Positions 27,898 to 36,312 of a stretch of 64,000 bases of DNA are shown here, one piece after another. The notes beneath the pieces are model-generated. The model did no database searches. It saw nothing but the letters and a program-made list of their open reading frames with translations, and was not told the DNA's origin. The number at the start of each line of letters is the position of its first letter. The stretch's first letter is position 1. The DNA is taken from the NCBI RefSeq assembly GCF_037200945.1, contig NZ_JBBCGP010000001.1, forward strand, positions 2,974,501 to 3,038,500, given 5' to 3'. Made by a program: the position numbers and the translations under genes. This DNA is from Methylovirgula sp. GTDB taxonomy: Bacteria > Pseudomonadota > Alphaproteobacteria > Rhizobiales > Beijerinckiaceae.

Positions 27898-28089
27898 CTA
27901 ATTCGCCGCAGCCTCGCGGTCTTTCAAAAGCCGTGCGAGCAAGGCCTCTTGTTCGGCCAGACGGTCGGAGGTGAGCGCGTCGTCCTCGGCGCCGGAATAG
28001 GCAGCGGACTGTTCTGTCAGATCGCGAATATTTTCACGAACGGCGGCGATTTCCTGATCCAGCGCGGCGAGCGCGGCAGCATTGGGCAT
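27898..28089 (-). CDS. Small coiled-coil hypothetical protein
   Basis: 63 residues, almost wholly helical with heptad-like leucine and charge spacing (ALAALDQEIAAVRENIRDL). An AAGGAGTT ribosome site seven bases upstream fixes the ATG at 28089; the frame extends further upstream without that support. Function unknown. Confidence 0.6.
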   Translation of the reverse strand: MPNAAALAALDQEIAAVRENIRDLTEQSAAYSGAEDDALTSDRLAEQEALLARLLKDREAAAN

Positions 28090-28321
28090 TGGAACTCCTT
28101 GTGGGCCTTTTCGAACAGCCGGGCGGGACCCTACGGCGATTTTTGCGCAAGGCAAGAGGCCGCTCCTCACGGAGAAGAATATCCCGCGGACCTCCGCAAT
28201 ACCGTCAAGATTCATTGTTGCCGATATGCCGCATGCCCGGGCCTCCGCGCAATTCGGGATGGCTGAGGTTCGGAGCGATGCTATAGAGGCGCTCACAATT
28301 CAATTGATGGAGGAGGGGGCG

Positions 28322-28925
28322 GTGACGTTTCAATCATCGACTGATGCGGACGCAACGCGCGCGATCCACGATCATTGGGAGCTTTTTCTCGCTGAAGGCG
28401 CCGCACTACTCGTGCTTGGGCTGGCGGCAATCGCCATTCCCTTTATCGCCGGCAATGTATCGATTTTCTTCCTCGGATGGTTTTTTCCTCCTCGCGGGCG
28501 TCGTCGGGCTGATCTCGACGCTGCAGGGACGGAACGCGCCAGGGTTCGGTTGGGCGCTGCTTTCGGCGGTTGTGGCCCTGCTGGTCGCGGCTTTCCTGCT
28601 TTTGAATCCGCTCCAGAGTCTCGCTTCACTGCCTCACAACCTGACAACGCTGGCGCATGTGCTGACCTTTTTCTTCATCGTCGACGGCTTCTTTATGATC
28701 GTCTACGCGGTTTCGCATCGTCGCGAGCAATCAGGCTGGTGGGAATTGCTTTTGGTTCATGGCGTCGTCGATTTCGCGCTGGCCGGTTTCCTTCTGACAG
28801 GCTTGCCGGATTCGGCGCTCTGGGCGCTTGCCCTGCTTGTCGGCCTGGATCTGGCGTTGGGTGGCCTGACGCTCGTCGTCATGGCGCTGGAGGCGCGTAA
28901 GGGGGCTTTGGCGATCAGCGGCTGA
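28322..28925 (+). pseudogene. HdeD-family membrane protein gene with apparent frameshift
   Basis: HdeD/DUF308 proteins are six-helix inner-membrane proteins linked to acid resistance. Here the first part (from GTG 28322, behind a strong GGAGGAGGGGG site; HDHWELFLAEGAALLVLG) is in one frame and the rest (FLLAGVVGLISTLQG to the end at 28925) is in another. The switch falls in a run of six T at about 28482-28487. Removing one T restores a continuous protein of about 200 residues. This may be a sequencing error, a true mutation, or slippage. Confidence 0.7.
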
Positions 28926-29014
28926 GACGGGGCAATGGTGCTCTCCGAGATTTGAGAGCATCGGGGCCTGATTTGCGCTAAAAGATCGGTGGTCATTTCT
29001 CTTGAGGAAGCGTG

Positions 29015-29341
29015 ATGCTTCAGTTTCGCATTGGGATCGCTGTCGTCATTCTTTGTGCTTTGAGCACGGCATCTTTCGCGCAAAGCAGCGGCGTGCCGAC
29101 TCACACTGCGCATAAGGCGCATGCGAAGAAACTGCCAAAGACCAACGATAGCGTCGAAGATTGGGACATTGCGGCGCCGAATTCGTCCAAAACAACCGAC
29201 CTTGGCAAAGACGATCCGGTCTCGGAGGGGCGAAAAAAATTCTTCGAGCAATCGACAACGATGGACAATGGCGGCCCCGGCGCCCCGGCCCCGAGCAAGC
29301 CGGGCGGCGGTTTCACGCCGAGCATGGGGTTGAGCTTCTGA
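29015..29341 (+). CDS. Hypothetical secreted protein
   Basis: 108 residues with a clear signal peptide (IAVVILCALSTASFAQ). The mature part is hydrophilic, rich in Lys, Asp, Pro and Gly, with a Pro-Gly-rich tail. Likely periplasmic. No family recognised. Confidence 0.6.
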   Translation: MLQFRIGIAVVILCALSTASFAQSSGVPTHTAHKAHAKKLPKTNDSVEDWDIAAPNSSKTTDLGKDDPVSEGRKKFFEQSTTMDNGGPGAPAPSKPGGGFTPSMGLSF

Positions 29342-29501
29342 TCGGGAGCCTTGCCGGGTCTACCGCGTTGGATGGCGGAAGTCGAAACGGATTTCGATCA
29401 GTCCCTCGAACAGGGCAGTCTGATTGAGCTGCTCAACTCTGTTCGCAGCGATATGGGCGCCCCTTGATCGCCGCCAATCGGGCGAAGTGTACGCCCTCGT
29501 G

Positions 29502-29714
29502 TTACCAGGCGCTCAGGCGATCGAGAGCCGTGCGCGCGCCGAATTCGGCCTGAATTTCTTCCTCGAAATTTCTTTCAGGCCGGCTCAGCATGGCGAGGCC
29601 GCGGCTGTGATTGAAACGAAAAGAAATTCCCGTCGCCTCATGCTTGATCTCACGCTTTTCCGGCGAAATCACATAATCGACGGTGCGAAAACTTTTGGGA
29701 GATTTGTGCTCCAT
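29502..29714 (-). CDS. Small hypothetical protein
   Basis: 70 residues beginning MEHKSPKSFRTVDYVISPEK. The ATG at 29714 has GGAG seven bases upstream. Highly charged, no transmembrane segment or recognised domain. It faces the exported-protein gene convergently. Confidence 0.5.
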   Translation of the reverse strand: MEHKSPKSFRTVDYVISPEKREIKHEATGISFRFNHSRGLAMLSRPERNFEEEIQAEFGARTALDRLSAW

Positions 29715-29931
29715 GGCCGTGCTCCATCTCTGCATTTCGACTGGTTAACGCCGCTTTTGCATTGCAGTTCCCCATTGCTGCAAAGCGTCATGGTCGCGAC
29801 TTAAGAAGGGAATATGGAACTGAGCTCAATGCGTGCGATTAGAACGATATACGGCATTGCGATGTCAGCTGAAACTATGCCGTTAGACGTCGTCCACAGT
29901 CGCTGTGGAGAAAAATTGCGGGTAGAGGGCA

Positions 29932-30285
29932 ATGACCAGACCGCGCATTTTGGTTGTCGAAGACGAAACGCTGATGGCCATCGTTTTGGAATCGATGATC
30001 TTTGAACATGTGCGGCAGGCCGATGTCGTAGTCACGCCCACGGTCGCGTCCGCTGAACATGCGCTGCTGCATCCTTATTTCGATTTTGCTTTTCTCGACG
30101 TCAATTTGACCGACGGCAAAAGCTACAGGATTGCCGAAATCCTCCAGGATCACGGCGTTCCCTTTGCATTCATAAGCGGTATCTCGCGCGACAAAGATAT
30201 GCCGGCGCGTCTGCGCAACGTGCCGTTTATTCCCAAGCCCTATCAATCTTCACAAGTCACGGACTTGCTGCGTAAGCTCGCGTAA
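29932..30285 (+). CDS. Single-domain response regulator
   Basis: CheY-like receiver of 117 residues with no output domain: acidic pair VVEDE (residues 8-12), phospho-acceptor Asp in FLDVNLTDG, and conserved Lys in PKPYQ. An AGAGGG ribosome site precedes the ATG. No histidine kinase adjoins it. Such lone receivers are common in Hyphomicrobiales, often in general stress phosphorelays; its partner is unknown. Confidence 0.85.
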   Translation: MTRPRILVVEDETLMAIVLESMIFEHVRQADVVVTPTVASAEHALLHPYFDFAFLDVNLTDGKSYRIAEILQDHGVPFAFISGISRDKDMPARLRNVPFIPKPYQSSQVTDLLRKLA

Positions 30286-30338
30286 CACGGCCTCTTGGTG
30301 TAGAGCGTTGCTGATACCCTTCCGCGTTTAAATCCACG

Positions 30339-30470
30339 ATGCCACACATATATAGCCGCAAGATCGCCTTCGCCGCGCTGTTCACGCTCGCCGCCTGCGC
30401 ACCGCCGCCGTCTCAGCCGGTCGCGGAGCCACCAGTCAACTTGGTCGTCCGTGAAGAACAACCAAGCTAC
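30339..30470 (+). pseudogene. 5' fragment of a CAP/SCP-domain lipoprotein gene split by an IS
   Basis: Encodes a signal peptide with a lipobox (FTLAACAPPP) and about 20 more residues, then runs into IS DNA and stops at TGA 30471. The continuation is at 31980. Joining 30470 to 31983 (or 30467 to 31980), i.e. removing one copy of the TAC repeat and the DNA between, restores one frame of about 190 codons. Confidence 0.7.
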
Positions 30471-32023
30471 TGATTAAGAGTGATTTTTGGGTCTCGGCCA
30501 GTATTGGTTTTTGCCGGATTTGGCGGCTTGGGGATGGGTTTTCTTGCAAATTGATCGGCGGCTCTGCTCGTGATTCTCTTCGTTTCGGGGACGAAGCGGA
30601 GGGTGATTCTGATGCGGCCGAAAGAGCAGCGCGAGACTGGGCAGAAGGATCTTTTCAAAGCCCGGCTCGACCAGATCGTCGACATGAGCCATCCGCTCGC
30701 GAAGCTCGCCGGGGCGATCGATTGGGGCTTTCTCGAAACAAGCTTCGGTACCGCTTACAGCGACAAGCCGGGACATCCGCCGCTGGCGACCAGGCTGATG
30801 GCGGGGCTCGCCATCCTGAAGCACATGCACGATCTTTCCGACGAGGTTTTGTGTGATCGTTGGGTCGAGAACCCCTATTATCAGCTGTTCTGTGGCGAGG
30901 AGTTTTTCCGCCACAAGCTTCGCTTCGATCGCTCCTCGATCACGCGCTGGCGGCAAAGGATGGGTGAAGAAAGGCTCGTCGCGCTTTTGCAGGAGAGCCT
31001 TGCAACGGCGACGCGCGTTGGCGCAGCAAAACCCGCCGACTTCACCAAGGTCATTGTCGACACGACGGTGCAGCCGAAGGCGGTCGCCTTCCCGACCGAT
31101 GCGCGGTTGATGCATCGTGCGCGCGAGCGGCTGGTGCGGCTCGCCAAGAAACATGGCGTCGGGCTGCGCCAATCCTATGTGCGCGTCGGCAAGTTCGCTT
31201 TGATCCAGCAGCAGCGCTATGCGCATGCCAAGCACTTCAAGCGGGCAAAGCGGGCGCTGAAGACGTTGAAGACCCAGCTCGGCCGCACCATCCGCGACAT
31301 CGCCCGCAAGATCAAAGCCCACGCGCCGCTCGAAGACGCCTTCGCTAAGGAGCTGATGCTGGCGCGCCGGGTTCACGCGCAGAACAGGAACCTGCGCCGC
31401 ATCAAAGGCACCCCGGCCGATGCCGATCTCCGCGTCTTCAGCCTGCATGCGCCAGAGGTCGAATGCATCGGCAAAGGCAAGGCGCACAAGCCTTACGAGT
31501 TCGGCGTGAAGGTCTCGGTCGCGACGACGCTCGCGCACTCGAAAGGCGGCCAATTTATCGTTCACGCCAAGGCTCTGCCCGGCAAACCCTATGACGGCCA
31601 TACGCTTGCCACCGTCATTCCCGCCATCGAACGCATCGTCGGCGCCGCCCTTCAGCGCATTATCGCCGACGCCGGCTACAAAGGTCACAATGCGCCGCAG
31701 GAACATCGCTTCAAGGTCTATACCGCCGGCCAAAAGCGCCGCATGACCGATGCCATCAAGCGCGAGATGCGAAGACGCTCGGCCGTCGAGCCGGTCATCG
31801 GCCATGCCAAATCTGAACATCGCATGGGCCGCAATTATCTTGCCGGACAGGCCGGCGACGCGATCAACGCCGTGCTCGCCGCCGCTGGCTACAACTTCCG
31901 CCGCCTCTTGGCCTGGTTCAACCTTTTGTTGTCCGCAATCTGGATCGCCATCAGCCCCGCAAACGCCCCGGAAACACATTACGAAACCGCTTGGGACGCC
32001 TTCTTCACAGACGACAACTTGAC
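30435..32023. repeat. Imperfect hairpin arms flanking the IS insertion
   Basis: Arm 30435-30467 and arm 31989-32023 are inverted complements at about 27 of 33-37 positions, including blocks GTCGTC, GTGAAGAA and CCAAGC. In the uninterrupted gene they would be separated by fewer than ten bases and form a long stem-loop. The element lies exactly at the loop. Confidence 0.6.
30471..31979 (+). mobile_element. IS5-type element inserted in a lipoprotein gene, boundaries inferred
   Basis: Boundaries are inferred from restoration of the host reading frame and a TAC repeat on each side (30468-30470 and 31980-31982). The enclosed length is 1,509 bp, divisible by three. Clear terminal inverted repeats could not be found: GAGTGATTTTTGGG at the left end and the reverse complement of the right end (GTGTTTCCGGGG) are only loosely similar. 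The right end may be damaged. Confidence 0.6.
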
Positions 32024-32432
32024 CGATCGGGAACGCGCTGCGCGTGACGTTCGCGTCGATCCGGCACAAGCCGCCAGCCTGATTTCGCAATATCGCGATA
32101 CGCATGGTCTGGGCGCTGTCACGCCTGACCCGATCCTGCAAGGATTGGCGCAGGCGCAAGCCGATTCAATGGCTGCGCACAACGTCCTCAGCCATACGAT
32201 CGACGGCACGCTCAGCGCGCGGTTTGATGCAGTTGGCCTCGCGCAAACCACCGCGGTCGAGAATGTCTCGGCCGGTTATTTCTCTCTACCGGCCGCACTC
32301 GCTGGCTGGCGTAATTCGCCGGAGCATAATGCCAACCTTCTTGCCACCAAGATGCGGCACCTCGGCATTGCGACTGCCTACGCACCTGGCACGCGTTATC
32401 TCGTCTTCTGGGCACTCGATATGAGCAATTAG
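30612..32432 (+). CDS. IS5-type transposase fused in frame to a CAP-domain lipoprotein C-terminus
   Basis: From ATG 30612 (GGAGG site upstream) the first 455 or so residues are a DDE transposase: Asp in VIVDTTVQPKAVAFPTD, Asp in IIADAGYKGHNAP, and Glu in RRSAVEPVIGHAKSEHRMGR. There is no stop at the end of the element, so the frame continues into the CAP/SCP domain of the interrupted gene (AHNVLSHTIDGT, TTAVENVSAGY, WRNSPEHNANLL) and stops at 32432. The chimera lacks a signal peptide, so the CAP part would stay in the cytoplasm if made. Confidence 0.8.
   Translation: MRPKEQRETGQKDLFKARLDQIVDMSHPLAKLAGAIDWGFLETSFGTAYSDKPGHPPLATRLMAGLAILKHMHDLSDEVLCDRWVENPYYQLFCGEEFFRHKLRFDRSSITRWRQRMGEERLVALLQESLATATRVGAAKPADFTKVIVDTTVQPKAVAFPTDARLMHRARERLVRLAKKHGVGLRQSYVRVGKFALIQQQRYAHAKHFKRAKRALKTLKTQLGRTIRDIARKIKAHAPLEDAFAKELMLARRVHAQNRNLRRIKGTPADADLRVFSLHAPEVECIGKGKAHKPYEFGVKVSVATTLAHSKGGQFIVHAKALPGKPYDGHTLATVIPAIERIVGAALQRIIADAGYKGHNAPQEHRFKVYTAGQKRRMTDAIKREMRRRSAVEPVIGHAKSEHRMGRNYLAGQAGDAINAVLAAAGYNFRRLLAWFNLLLSAIWIAISPANAPETHYETAWDAFFTDDNLTDRERAARDVRVDPAQAASLISQYRDTHGLGAVTPDPILQGLAQAQADSMAAHNVLSHTIDGTLSARFDAVGLAQTTAVENVSAGYFSLPAALAGWRNSPEHNANLLATKMRHLGIATAYAPGTRYLVFWALDMSN
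31980..32432 (+). pseudogene. 3' fragment of the CAP/SCP-domain lipoprotein gene
   Basis: Encodes the CAP (cysteine-rich secretory protein, antigen 5, PR-1) domain: LAQAQADSMAAHNVLSHT, ENVSAGY and GWRNSPEHNANLL, with the conserved His/Glu cavity residues. In bacteria such proteins are secreted or lipid-anchored and poorly understood. It is read only as the tail of the transposase frame. Confidence 0.75.
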
Positions 32433-32563
32433 CCGGCAAGACGAGCGACAAAAACCACCGCTCAAGACGGGAGTTGCTCTCCCGCTTGCTCTCGAACGAT
32501 ATAGTCAGCGTACCAATCCGGCCAATTCGCATCTTGTCGACCGATCCGCTTCTCGTGTTGGCC

Positions 32564-32815
32564 ATGCGCCGCCGCGGCGCGCCGGAGCGCGCTTGCGAGT
32601 TTACTCACCGGCTTGCCGTACTGCATTATCTGCTTGGACTTGTCGCGATCGAGGCGGCAAGAGAGCTTGGTCTGCTGCCGGATCCTCCCTTACCGCCTGG
32701 CATCGTGGGGGCGGGGCGGATTCCGCCGACGCGGAAGGTAAGACGTGCCCAAGTATACATCTCAAGGAAGCCCAAGCACGAAGAGTGGCTCGCCGCCGTA
32801 GTGCGAACGACATGA
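32564..32815 (+). CDS. Uncertain hypothetical ORF
   Basis: 83 residues from ATG 32564; a TTG at 32474 would give 113. It contains a short hydrophobic helix (LAVLHYLLGLVAIEAA) and a proline-rich segment. No ribosome site or family recognised. Could be chance. Confidence 0.25.
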   Translation: MRRRGAPERACEFTHRLAVLHYLLGLVAIEAARELGLLPDPPLPPGIVGAGRIPPTRKVRRAQVYISRKPKHEEWLAAVVRTT

Positions 32816-33009
32816 GCAGCGTCTAACAATTTTATATCGCGAAAATTACTGCAAGCAATTACAAGGACTTGCGAGAGGCTAGAAAACTTTCGCGGCTCAG
32901 CTAACGTTGCGCCCATATGTAGAGCCAAAGATGCCGCCTTTACGTTAGGAAGTTCCGGCGTCAAGTGTCTATTGGCAAGTTAGGCACATAAAATGGCTGA
33001 GACTTAAAG

Positions 33010-34065
33010 ATGGCAAAGCGTCGTTTTGTCTGGTTTCTCTTCTGTGCAACAGCGGTCGCAATATTTACTTTAGACGCGGTCACAAGCGTCGATATCCCAA
33101 TTTCTGTATTGTACGTAACGTTGATAATGATCGTTCTGCGATCTGGTACCGCCAGAGACATTTTAATCGCCGGCTTGACCTGTTGCATTTTGACAATCGC
33201 GAGCTACTGGAAGGGCACTGGCTTCAACATCACAAAGTTCAATGAGGCGGGATTGATCGACGTTCTTATAAGTCTTTTCGCTATCGCGAGTGTGACTTAC
33301 TTGAGCATCAAGATTGTACATTCTGAAGCGAGTATGCGCAAAGCGCGCGATCAAGCTGCTCGAACCATGCTCAACGTGTCGATAAACGAGTTGGCTACAT
33401 CCGTAGTTCACGAGATTAGTCAACCAATAGGCGCGGCGGCCATGAACAACGCTGCTGCTCGACGTTGGCTGGACATGACGCCCGCAAACTTTCGCGAAGC
33501 CCGGGCGGCGATTGACTCCGCAACTCTCAATACCCAGCGTGCTGAAAGCGTCATTCAAGGGCTTCGACGTCTTTCCAGCGTTTCATTAACAGATCGAAAT
33601 GTATTCGATGTCGCGGAGCTGATGAGAGAGGCGATTGCCTTTCTTTCTGACGAGATCGAGCAACATAGAATTCGCGTGAGCATGCGTTTACATCCGAACT
33701 CACTTTTGATTGACGGGGATCGCACGCTGATTCAGCAACTCCTTATCAACGTCATCAACAACGCCATCGAGGCAATGAGCCATGACAAAAGCGAGAACCG
33801 TAATTTGACACTTCTAACGAGTGCTTCCGGGGGCTTGGTTTCGATAGAGGTACAAGACACTGGCGCCGGAATATCTTCAGAACATCTTGAGCAGATTTTT
33901 GATCCGTTTTATACGACCAAAGCGCGAGGATTGGGTATCGGATTGGCTATCAGCCGCTCGATTGTCACGTCACATAGCGGTTCGATCCAAGCTTCGCACA
34001 ATAAACCTACTGGAACCATCATCACTATCCGACTTCCCACGCCTGCCAGATCGAGCCATGGTTGA
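33010..34065 (+). CDS. Membrane sensor histidine kinase
   Basis: 351 residues with about four N-terminal transmembrane helices (residues 7-105), no large periplasmic loop and no PAS domain. The phospho-acceptor H-box is SVVHEISQPIGAAAMNN, as in FixL/DctB-like kinases. ATPase boxes follow: N-box INVINNAIEAM, G1 VQDTGAGI, F-box IFDPFYTTK, G2 GLGIGLAIS. It overlaps its response regulator by one base (TGATG). Confidence 0.9.
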   Translation: MAKRRFVWFLFCATAVAIFTLDAVTSVDIPISVLYVTLIMIVLRSGTARDILIAGLTCCILTIASYWKGTGFNITKFNEAGLIDVLISLFAIASVTYLSIKIVHSEASMRKARDQAARTMLNVSINELATSVVHEISQPIGAAAMNNAAARRWLDMTPANFREARAAIDSATLNTQRAESVIQGLRRLSSVSLTDRNVFDVAELMREAIAFLSDEIEQHRIRVSMRLHPNSLLIDGDRTLIQQLLINVINNAIEAMSHDKSENRNLTLLTSASGGLVSIEVQDTGAGISSEHLEQIFDPFYTTKARGLGIGLAISRSIVTSHSGSIQASHNKPTGTIITIRLPTPARSSHG

Positions 34066-34688
34066 TGATTGAAGTAGCACCGCTCGTCTACATTGTTGAT
34101 GATGATAGTGCCTTTCGAGAGGCCATTCATAGTTGGCTACGGTCGATTGGCTGCCAAGCACTTAGCTTTGGGTCAGTTGACGAATTCGTCAAGCACTCGC
34201 GCGTTGCGACGCCATCGTGTCTTCTTCTCGATGTTCGAATGCCAGGCCGCGACCCTTTCGATTTTCAACGGGAACTGCATAAGAGCCAAGACCATATTCC
34301 TATCATATTCATCACAGGTCACGGAAACGTTCCAATGTCTGTGCGTGCTATGAAGAACGGCGCGATAAGCTTTCTTCTCAAGCCGTTTCGCGAGCAGGAT
34401 TTGCTTGATGCGATTCGCGACGGCATAGATCAGGATTGTTCACGACGTCAGGCAGAACAAGACGCCGCAGACGTGCATGCTTGCGTCAGCCTGCTCTCCC
34501 GCCGCGAGCGCGAAATATTGTCCTATGTCTGCTGTGGTCTCACGAACAGGGAAATCGCTAAAGAGCTTGGCCTTCAAGAGGTCACTATCAAGGTGCATCG
34601 CGCGAACGCGATGCGGAAGATGAAGACTCGCTCCGTCGCTGAATTGGTCAAGAAGATCCAGGGCATTGATCTGCTTCTCGCGAAATAG
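34065..34688 (+). CDS. FixJ-family response regulator
   Basis: 207 residues: receiver (YIVDDDSAFREA, phospho-acceptor Asp in LLLDVRMPG, Lys in LLKPF) then a LuxR/FixJ helix-turn-helix (LLSRREREILSYVCCGLTNREIAKELGL). A transcription factor phosphorylated by the coupled kinase. Targets unknown; the dyads at 35105-35181 near the next operon are candidate sites by proximity only. Confidence 0.92.
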   Translation: MIEVAPLVYIVDDDSAFREAIHSWLRSIGCQALSFGSVDEFVKHSRVATPSCLLLDVRMPGRDPFDFQRELHKSQDHIPIIFITGHGNVPMSVRAMKNGAISFLLKPFREQDLLDAIRDGIDQDCSRRQAEQDAADVHACVSLLSRREREILSYVCCGLTNREIAKELGLQEVTIKVHRANAMRKMKTRSVAELVKKIQGIDLLLAK

Positions 34689-35104
34689 TCTCGCTGAGCA
34701 TCAGTTATAGCAAATGCGTTGCATGTAAAATCATGCGCCGCTTCGGCCTGAGGGAAAGCGGACCACGAGTTCAGTAGGCACCATTTTTGGGTGGCGACTC
34801 CGCCGAGAGCAGGCATTTCATTGCGGAATGTCGCGCGTCGCGCAAAGAACCACAGCGCGGCTAGCGAGCTTTGGGGTGCAGCCAAGATCCCGGCTCGGCA
34901 CCGGGGAGAAGGTGTCCATAGTTCGAAGAAAGATCATGCTAGCCAGTATCGCTATAAGGGCTTTCTCAAGAACGCAGCTTGGTTGGACAGACCGATTTTC
35001 GATTTGCCTGTTAGTCAGCAATTTAATTAACCCGCACCCGAAGAAGCGCAGGTTTGCACGCAAATCTTCTGCCAGAACGTATCCAAAAGCGGCCTAGTCC
35101 ACGC

Positions 35105-35118
35105 TATACGTTAGTATA
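35105..35118. promoter_or_regulatory. Dyad TATAC-GTTA-GTATA
   Basis: Perfect inverted repeat of five bases around four, about 260 bp before the permease operon. A second dyad with the same halves and spacing is at 35168-35181. Putative dimeric regulator site. Confidence 0.4.
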
Positions 35119-35143
35119 TTGCGGCGCAATAATTGTGCTGCAA
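35119..35143. promoter_or_regulatory. 25-bp imperfect palindrome
   Basis: TTGCGGCGCAA- on the left and -TTGTGCTGCAA on the right form an imperfect dyad centred at 35131, placed between the two TATAC/GTATA dyads. Confidence 0.35.
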
Positions 35144-35167
35144 TGCGTCCATAGAGAGCACTTTCAA

Positions 35168-35181
35168 TATACTGTCGTATA
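35168..35181. promoter_or_regulatory. Dyad TATAC-TGTC-GTATA
   Basis: Same half sites and spacing as the dyad at 35105-35118, starting 63 bp further downstream (six helical turns). Same-face binding by one regulator is inferred. Confidence 0.4.
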
Positions 35182-35376
35182 ATTTATGAGCGAGATTTAA
35201 GCAGTGATTGCAATTCACTAAGGCAGTTGCCTCAAAGTAGGGCAGGTCTCAATCTCCGAATTTCTCGCGCGTCAGAGAGCCCCAGAACATGGCACGGCGT
35301 TTGTTTTAGGAGAAAATCAGTTTCTTTGGAGGAACTGCTTCGTAAGCTTCCCGACTCCGCGAAGAAAGTGCCACAT

Positions 35377-35682
35377 ATGACGATCAGCACGGAATCCCTT
35401 CCCACTTCCCAAAGTATGCAAGACCGCATCGAGGCGATGTTCACGCGTGATAAATTGACCGCAGGGTTCCTCGTTGTCGTCCTCTGGCTCACCGTTTTCT
35501 TCGTCATGTTCGCCGTCCGCGGCTTCATCGCGGAGAAGTCTGTTGAGGTCGTCTGCTGGATCGGCGCTGCGCTCTTATTGATCTTCAACACGAGCTCGAT
35601 CATCGCAATGATCAAGCACTACGGAGAAGACAAAGCGCACATCTACGCCATCGACATTCGTCATCTCGACGCCGGTCACTGA
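35377..35682 (+). CDS. Small membrane protein, first gene of APC-permease operon
   Basis: 101 residues with two transmembrane helices (TAGFLVVVLWLTVFFVMFAV and VVCWIGAALLLIFNTSSIIAM) and a soluble tail ending DIRHLDAGH. The ATG at 35377 fits best, although the frame is open upstream. No family recognised. Ten bases before the next gene, in a six-gene operon. Confidence 0.75.
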   Translation: MTISTESLPTSQSMQDRIEAMFTRDKLTAGFLVVVLWLTVFFVMFAVRGFIAEKSVEVVCWIGAALLLIFNTSSIIAMIKHYGEDKAHIYAIDIRHLDAGH

Positions 35683-35692
35683 GGAGCATCCG

Positions 35693-36118
35693 ATGGCAAC
35701 GACCACCTACATCCCGCCGAAGCAAGGCCTTTTCGGTCAATTGTTCGATGTTGGCTTTCTGCTCGCGCTCGTTTTCGCGTCCCTATTCCTGCCGATCTGG
35801 CTCGGCATCGCCGTACCGTCGCGTGTCGAAAAACTGCCGACGGGCGTTAGCTATACGATGGCCGCCGACAAGACGACGAAGGTATGGAAAGGCCTGACCT
35901 GGGAATCTCTCGGGCAAAATCCAGTAATGGTGCGGCAGTGGAAAAAGCTTGGCTATACCAAAGAGAGTGCCGCCGACATTATTACCATGCCGTTCTACTA
36001 CGACGTCGACACGATCGGCGTGCTTGTCACCGCTGCAGTCATCTTGGGCTATTTTATATTCCTGATGGTCATGTCTGGGCGAGAATACAAACAAGTCATC
36101 GCCGAGAAATTCGACTGA
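35693..36118 (+). CDS. Hypothetical two-helix membrane protein
   Basis: 141 residues: a transmembrane helix (residues 20-40), a loop of about 65 residues with many Lys and Trp (TTKVWKGLTWESLGQNPVM), then a second helix (TIGVLVTAAVILGYFIFLMVM). Both ends are probably cytoplasmic, leaving a periplasmic middle domain. Second gene of the operon. Function unknown. Confidence 0.75.
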   Translation: MATTTYIPPKQGLFGQLFDVGFLLALVFASLFLPIWLGIAVPSRVEKLPTGVSYTMAADKTTKVWKGLTWESLGQNPVMVRQWKKLGYTKESAADIITMPFYYDVDTIGVLVTAAVILGYFIFLMVMSGREYKQVIAEKFD

Positions 36119-36148
36119 ACCGCCACTCGATCAAATTGAGGGTAGCAC

Positions 36149-36310
36149 ATGTGGGCGATCTCCGGATGGGTAGCGTGGATTATAGCCGCTGCCATTTTCA
36201 TTTGGCTGGTGTGGGACTTTTTCCGCGTCAACCTCAAATATAACGAAGACGTTCTGCTCAGCTCGCGCGAGGGCGTCGATGAGCTATTTCCGACCGAGCC
36301 GGGGGAATAA
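36149..36310 (+). CDS. Single-helix small membrane protein (53 residues)
   Basis: Starts at ATG 36149 and ends two bases before the permease start. One tryptophan-rich transmembrane helix (GWVAWIIAAAIFIWLVWDFF) and an acidic cytoplasmic tail ending DELFPTEPGE. Its size, position and coupling to the permease suggest an accessory subunit. No family recognised. Confidence 0.7.
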   Translation: MWAISGWVAWIIAAAIFIWLVWDFFRVNLKYNEDVLLSSREGVDELFPTEPGE

Positions 36311-36312
36311 TC

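Larger units (their letters stand above)
34689..35376. other. Long intergenic region with dyad sites
   Basis: About 690 bp without a gene I can support. Short frames exist on both strands (about 34.8-35.1 kb), but none has a family signature. The right-hand part, 35100-35185, is AT-rich and carries three dyads listed separately. Confidence 0.5.

Noticed and set aside
30474..32159. Long minus-strand reading frame of 561 codons
   Set aside because: It is the antisense shadow of the IS5-type transposase gene; the plus strand shows catalytic motifs and a ribosome site, the minus frame shows no family pattern.
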